NCBI GenBank assembly: GCA_027308685.1
Contig: DAIDEE010000012.1
Location: 1-64,000 of the forward strand
Length of the DNA stretch: 64,000 nucleotides
Direction of reading: 5' to 3'
Source of the DNA: Acidocella sp.
GTDB taxonomy: Bacteria; Pseudomonadota; Alphaproteobacteria; Acetobacterales; Acetobacteraceae
The notes below the pieces were generated by a model, which worked only from the letters and a program-made list of their open reading frames with translations, searched no databases and was not told the DNA's origin. The translations under genes were made by a program, and so were the position numbers. Position 1 is the first letter of the stretch, and each line of letters opens with the position of its first letter. Positions 61,306-64,000 of this stretch are shown one piece after another.

Positions 61306-62511
61306 TTAAGCGGCGCGGGTCAGTCCGAGCAATGGGGCGGCATCGCTGCTACCTGGGAAGACGCGTGCCAGGGCGGCCCCGCTGAGGCCAAGGTGCGCTG
61401 AGAGTGCGCCTTTGGCAACCGAGCGGATGTCCAGGGTTGGGGCAAGATCGCGGTTTTCAAATAACTGGCTACCGGAAAGTCCGGGCCATGTTGCCAGTAC
61501 CCTGCCGCCATTGACGTTGCCGCCGAGGATGAAGGCGGCGGTGGCGGTGCCATGGTCGGTGCCCCGGGTGCCGTTCATGGCGGCGGTGCGGCCAAATTCG
61601 GTCATCACCAGCACCATGGTGCTGTTCCAATGCGGACCCAGCGCACTTTTCAGTGCGGCGAGACCTGTGTCCAATCCACCAAGCGGCGTTTTCAAGCCGT
61701 TGACCTGGTTGCCATGGGTATCCCAGCCCTCCAGTTGGAAAGCTGCGATGCGCGGTCCATCATCGGCGGCCAGCAAACTGCCCGCTTGGCGCGCCAAGGC
61801 TGCAAAATTGCCGTTCAATTTAACACCGCCTGGTTGTAGGCTTGGGTCGTCGCTCATGATGCTGGCATCGAACGCCTGGCCGCGCAGGCCGTTGGCGATG
61901 GATGGCCCGGTTAGCGGGTCGGCGGCATTCAGGGCGGCAATGCGGGCATAAAGGTCGGGTGAGGGGGTCGCAAAATGGTCGGGCGCGTAGGAACCCACGC
62001 GCACCGGGCCTTGTAATAGTAAAGGTGTGCCGATGCCAACCGACAGGCCAAGCTCAGTAGGGCTGTTGCGGGCCGGCAGTTCGGCTAGCACCCGGTTCAG
62101 CCAGCCCGATGTGATGCCGGTGTTTTCGGTGCCGAGTTGCAGTAAATCCTGCGCTTCAAAATGGCTGCGGGTGCGGTAAGGGCCGGCCACAGCATGCACC
62201 GGCAGAACCTCGCCGGCCTGATACATGGCGTAAACATTTGGTAGCGCCGGGTTCAGGCCAAAAAACCCGCCCAGGTCATACATCCCGTCATTTTGGCCAG
62301 GGCTGGGGGGGATCAATGGCGCACGCAGGCCGCTCAGGTTGGTATCGCCGTAAGGCACAACCGAGGACAAGCCATCCAGAGCACCGCGCAGCAGCACCAC
62401 CACAAAACGCTGGTCTGTGGGAGCGCTGGCCAAGGCCAGTTTGACCCGCGAGGTGGTGGCGATGGCGGAGAGGCCAAGCAATGTCGCACGGCGGGAAATT
62501 GTGAAGGCCAT
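61306..62511 (-). CDS. DUF1501 family exported protein
   Basis: The protein has 401 residues. A Tat-type signal SRRATLLGLSAIA opens the protein. The core has VVVLLRGALDGLSSVVPYGD, RSHFEAQDLLQLG, WDTHGNQVNGL and the metal-type motif VMTEFGRTAAMNGTRGTDHGTA, typical of DUF1501, which is related to the alkaline phosphatase/sulfatase fold. Its activity is not known. It begins 3 bp after the DUF1800 gene stop on the same strand; the two families are nearly always paired. Confidence 0.93.
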   Translation of the reverse strand: MAFTISRRATLLGLSAIATTSRVKLALASAPTDQRFVVVLLRGALDGLSSVVPYGDTNLSGLRAPLIPPSPGQNDGMYDLGGFFGLNPALPNVYAMYQAGEVLPVHAVAGPYRTRSHFEAQDLLQLGTENTGITSGWLNRVLAELPARNSPTELGLSVGIGTPLLLQGPVRVGSYAPDHFATPSPDLYARIAALNAADPLTGPSIANGLRGQAFDASIMSDDPSLQPGGVKLNGNFAALARQAGSLLAADDGPRIAAFQLEGWDTHGNQVNGLKTPLGGLDTGLAALKSALGPHWNSTMVLVMTEFGRTAAMNGTRGTDHGTATAAFILGGNVNGGRVLATWPGLSGSQLFENRDLAPTLDIRSVAKGALSAHLGLSGAALARVFPGSSDAAPLLGLTRAA

Positions 62512-62514
62512 GAT

Positions 62515-63870
62515 TTATCTCCGCTGAAATTCGGGTGAGGCAAATACCAAAGTCACGGCTTCCCGCCGAGAACCGGCCAGCGCCATGGCGCTGGCGGTGG
62601 CGGGCTTGAGCAGCGGGCCGAGTGAATTGGCGGCAATATCGTCCGGCTGCAACCCGTTGGCACCGCCTTCAAAGCGTGCGGCGTAGCCATAGGCCCAGTT
62701 GATGCGGGTGAGGATGGCATCGCTACCGTCCCAGTTGGCGGCCACATCCGGCCAGCCATTCGGCAGTGGGGCCCCCCAGATCGGTTGACCAAGCTGGGTG
62801 CTGACGCCGATGTAATTCACCGGGGGCTGACGCGGCGGCGGCGGGGCGGCGCGGACGGTGGAGATGACATATTCCAGCGGGGTCTTCAGCTTGGTCAGCG
62901 GTGTCCAGGCTTCTGGCAGGTCAAGCAGCGCGGCCGCGGCCGCACCAAGATCGCCGCCGGTTTCGGATAACACATAGGCAATGCGCTTGATGCTGTGCGG
63001 TGGCGGATGATCGGCAATGAAGTGGGTGGCAAGCTTGGTGGCGATGAGCTGGTAGGTGGTTGGGTACTTGGAAAGATAGGTCAGCGCGTCGATGCCTGCT
63101 TGCTCGCCGCCCTCATAATTTTTGCCCATCACTGTCTGCGGCCCAGGTTCATGCGTAAACGGCCGGTATTTGAAGCCGGTATTGTCGCCGCCGCCCTCCG
63201 AACCCGCCACTGACCAGCCGGTGAGGATTTTGGCCATGCTGGTCACGTCGGCTTGGCTATACCCCGCCTTCAGCCCCACCGTATGCAACTCCATGCACTC
63301 GCGGCCAAGGTTCTCATTCAGGCCACGATGGCTGCGCCGGCCGGCCTTGCTGTCTGGGCCCACTGAGACGTCATTGGCCAGGTAACGCAGCATGGCGGGG
63401 TGGCGCTCGGCAGCCAGCACCATGTTGGTAAAATGGCCTGTAACATGGGGGCGGATGGCCTCGCGGATCATCGGGCCGACCAGAGCGGCGGTCTGGCCCT
63501 GATAAATGCTGACGGTAAAATGGTTGGTCCAGAACCAGACCAGCCGCTCGCGGAAGCTGGCGGCGGTGGTGACGGCCCAGCCCATTTGGGCGGCCACGTC
63601 TGCCTCATACATCCGGCGTGATTTTGGTTTGAAATTGCCTTTCAGCGGCGTGCCGTCGGCCAGCATGGCCTTACGGGTCGCGGCATCGTCCCGCAGGGCG
63701 TCGACCCCGTCGATGCCGCGCGGCAAATTGGCGAAGGCACCGGAGGCCAGAGCGGGGTCTGGCCCTTGGAGCTGGGCTTTCAAAGCGCCTTTGGGGTCGG
63801 ATTCGTCCGGCTGCCCTGGGGTCAGCCCCAGGCCAAAGCGGATTTCAGCGAGTGCGGCCATTCTATTCAT
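62515..63870 (-). CDS. DUF1800 family protein
   Basis: The protein has 451 residues from ATG 63870; ATG 63861 is an alternative and neither has a strong ribosome site. The family signature is clear: AEIRFGLGLTPGQ, RLVWFWTNHFTVS, PAMLRYLANDVS, NENLGRECMELHTVG, YSQADVTSMAKILTGWSV, and HFIADHPPP. The role is unknown, but DUF1800 and DUF1501 genes lie together throughout proteobacteria and planctomycetes, suggesting a joint exported function. 63871-64000 holds only the promoter region of this gene. Confidence 0.92.
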   Translation of the reverse strand: MNRMAALAEIRFGLGLTPGQPDESDPKGALKAQLQGPDPALASGAFANLPRGIDGVDALRDDAATRKAMLADGTPLKGNFKPKSRRMYEADVAAQMGWAVTTAASFRERLVWFWTNHFTVSIYQGQTAALVGPMIREAIRPHVTGHFTNMVLAAERHPAMLRYLANDVSVGPDSKAGRRSHRGLNENLGRECMELHTVGLKAGYSQADVTSMAKILTGWSVAGSEGGGDNTGFKYRPFTHEPGPQTVMGKNYEGGEQAGIDALTYLSKYPTTYQLIATKLATHFIADHPPPHSIKRIAYVLSETGGDLGAAAAALLDLPEAWTPLTKLKTPLEYVISTVRAAPPPPRQPPVNYIGVSTQLGQPIWGAPLPNGWPDVAANWDGSDAILTRINWAYGYAARFEGGANGLQPDDIAANSLGPLLKPATASAMALAGSRREAVTLVFASPEFQRR

Positions 63871-64000
63871 GGGTCTGATATAGCGCGGGGAATTGTATTT
63901 GCGTGTTGCAAAGCGCAACGCGATGGTGGCGGTCATTCACTCTGTGCCACCTGACCACTTGCAAAACCCCGCCAGAAGCCGCAAAAGCCGCTCGACATGC

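Noticed and set aside
1-64000. tRNA, rRNA, insertion sequences and attachment sites
   Set aside because: I looked for T-arm patterns, transposase motifs and flanking direct repeats and saw none that could be supported by eye; a covariance search for tRNA would settle the first.

Overview
The window reads as a chromosomal segment of an alphaproteobacterium, most likely a member of the Acetobacteraceae (Rhodospirillales). This is inferred from the gene content: a succinyl-CoA:acetate CoA-transferase that aligns closely with Acetobacter AarC (same 505-residue length when read from a GTG start, same catalytic Glu), three Hedgehog/intein-type (Hint) surface proteins, a GNAT-Nudix fusion, FNR boxes of the TTGAT-N4-ATCAA type and a GTTC-N7-GTTC LexA-type box. 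Genus cannot be fixed from this sequence alone. No rRNA, tRNA, CRISPR array or insertion sequence was recognised.

Layout. 1-3.8 kb: a two-partner secretion pair, with the TpsA exoprotein running off the left edge and its TpsB transporter upstream of it. 3.9-4.6 kb: a PP2C phosphatase. 4.8-11.6 kb: a low-oxygen block in which five FNR/Anr-like boxes accompany a three-gene operon (two 2OG-Fe(II) oxygenases and hemN), ompW, an [4Fe-4S]-type fnr gene, an unknown gene and the aarC-like gene. 11.9-14.5 kb: two gene remnants followed by an intact acyl-CoA synthetase. 14.5-33 kb: a surface-protein region with three Hint proteins and a 1542-residue autotransporter. Between them lie a hydrolase pair, a LexA/CI-like S24 regulator with a small divergent gene, speE/speD and an orphan amino-acid ABC ATPase. 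33.5-41.4 kb: a small broken gene, alaS, serC-serA, a DUF2079-like membrane protein and an Lrp/AsnC regulator. 41.4-44.4 kb: pstSCA, with no pstB or phoU next to it. 44.6-55.7 kb: a split chromate transporter and dlh-like hydrolase, then a housekeeping run on the minus strand (rppH, ctpA, envC-like, gpmI, rlmH, rsfS, nadD, proA). A GNAT-Nudix fusion and a CinA-type protein follow on the plus strand. 56-60.6 kb: a complete branched-chain amino-acid-type ABC transporter. 60.6-63.9 kb: DUF1345, DUF1501 and DUF1800 genes.

How it fits together. The left part couples oxygen sensing to haem synthesis, an outer-membrane protein, acetate/CoA metabolism and possibly a roughly 60-nt small RNA between hemN and ompW. 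The middle is devoted to secreted or surface proteins. The three Hint proteins share one plan: a variable beta-rich passenger, a Hint core with Cys and T/S-x-x-H, and a shared C-terminal module with DDRR and RWTNG motifs. They look like a paralogous family whose self-processing has not been explained here. The right part is mostly core metabolism and cell-envelope maintenance. Of note, rsfS has a strong ribosome binding site placed exactly in front of an in-frame ATC, and nadD upstream of it also lacks an ATG.
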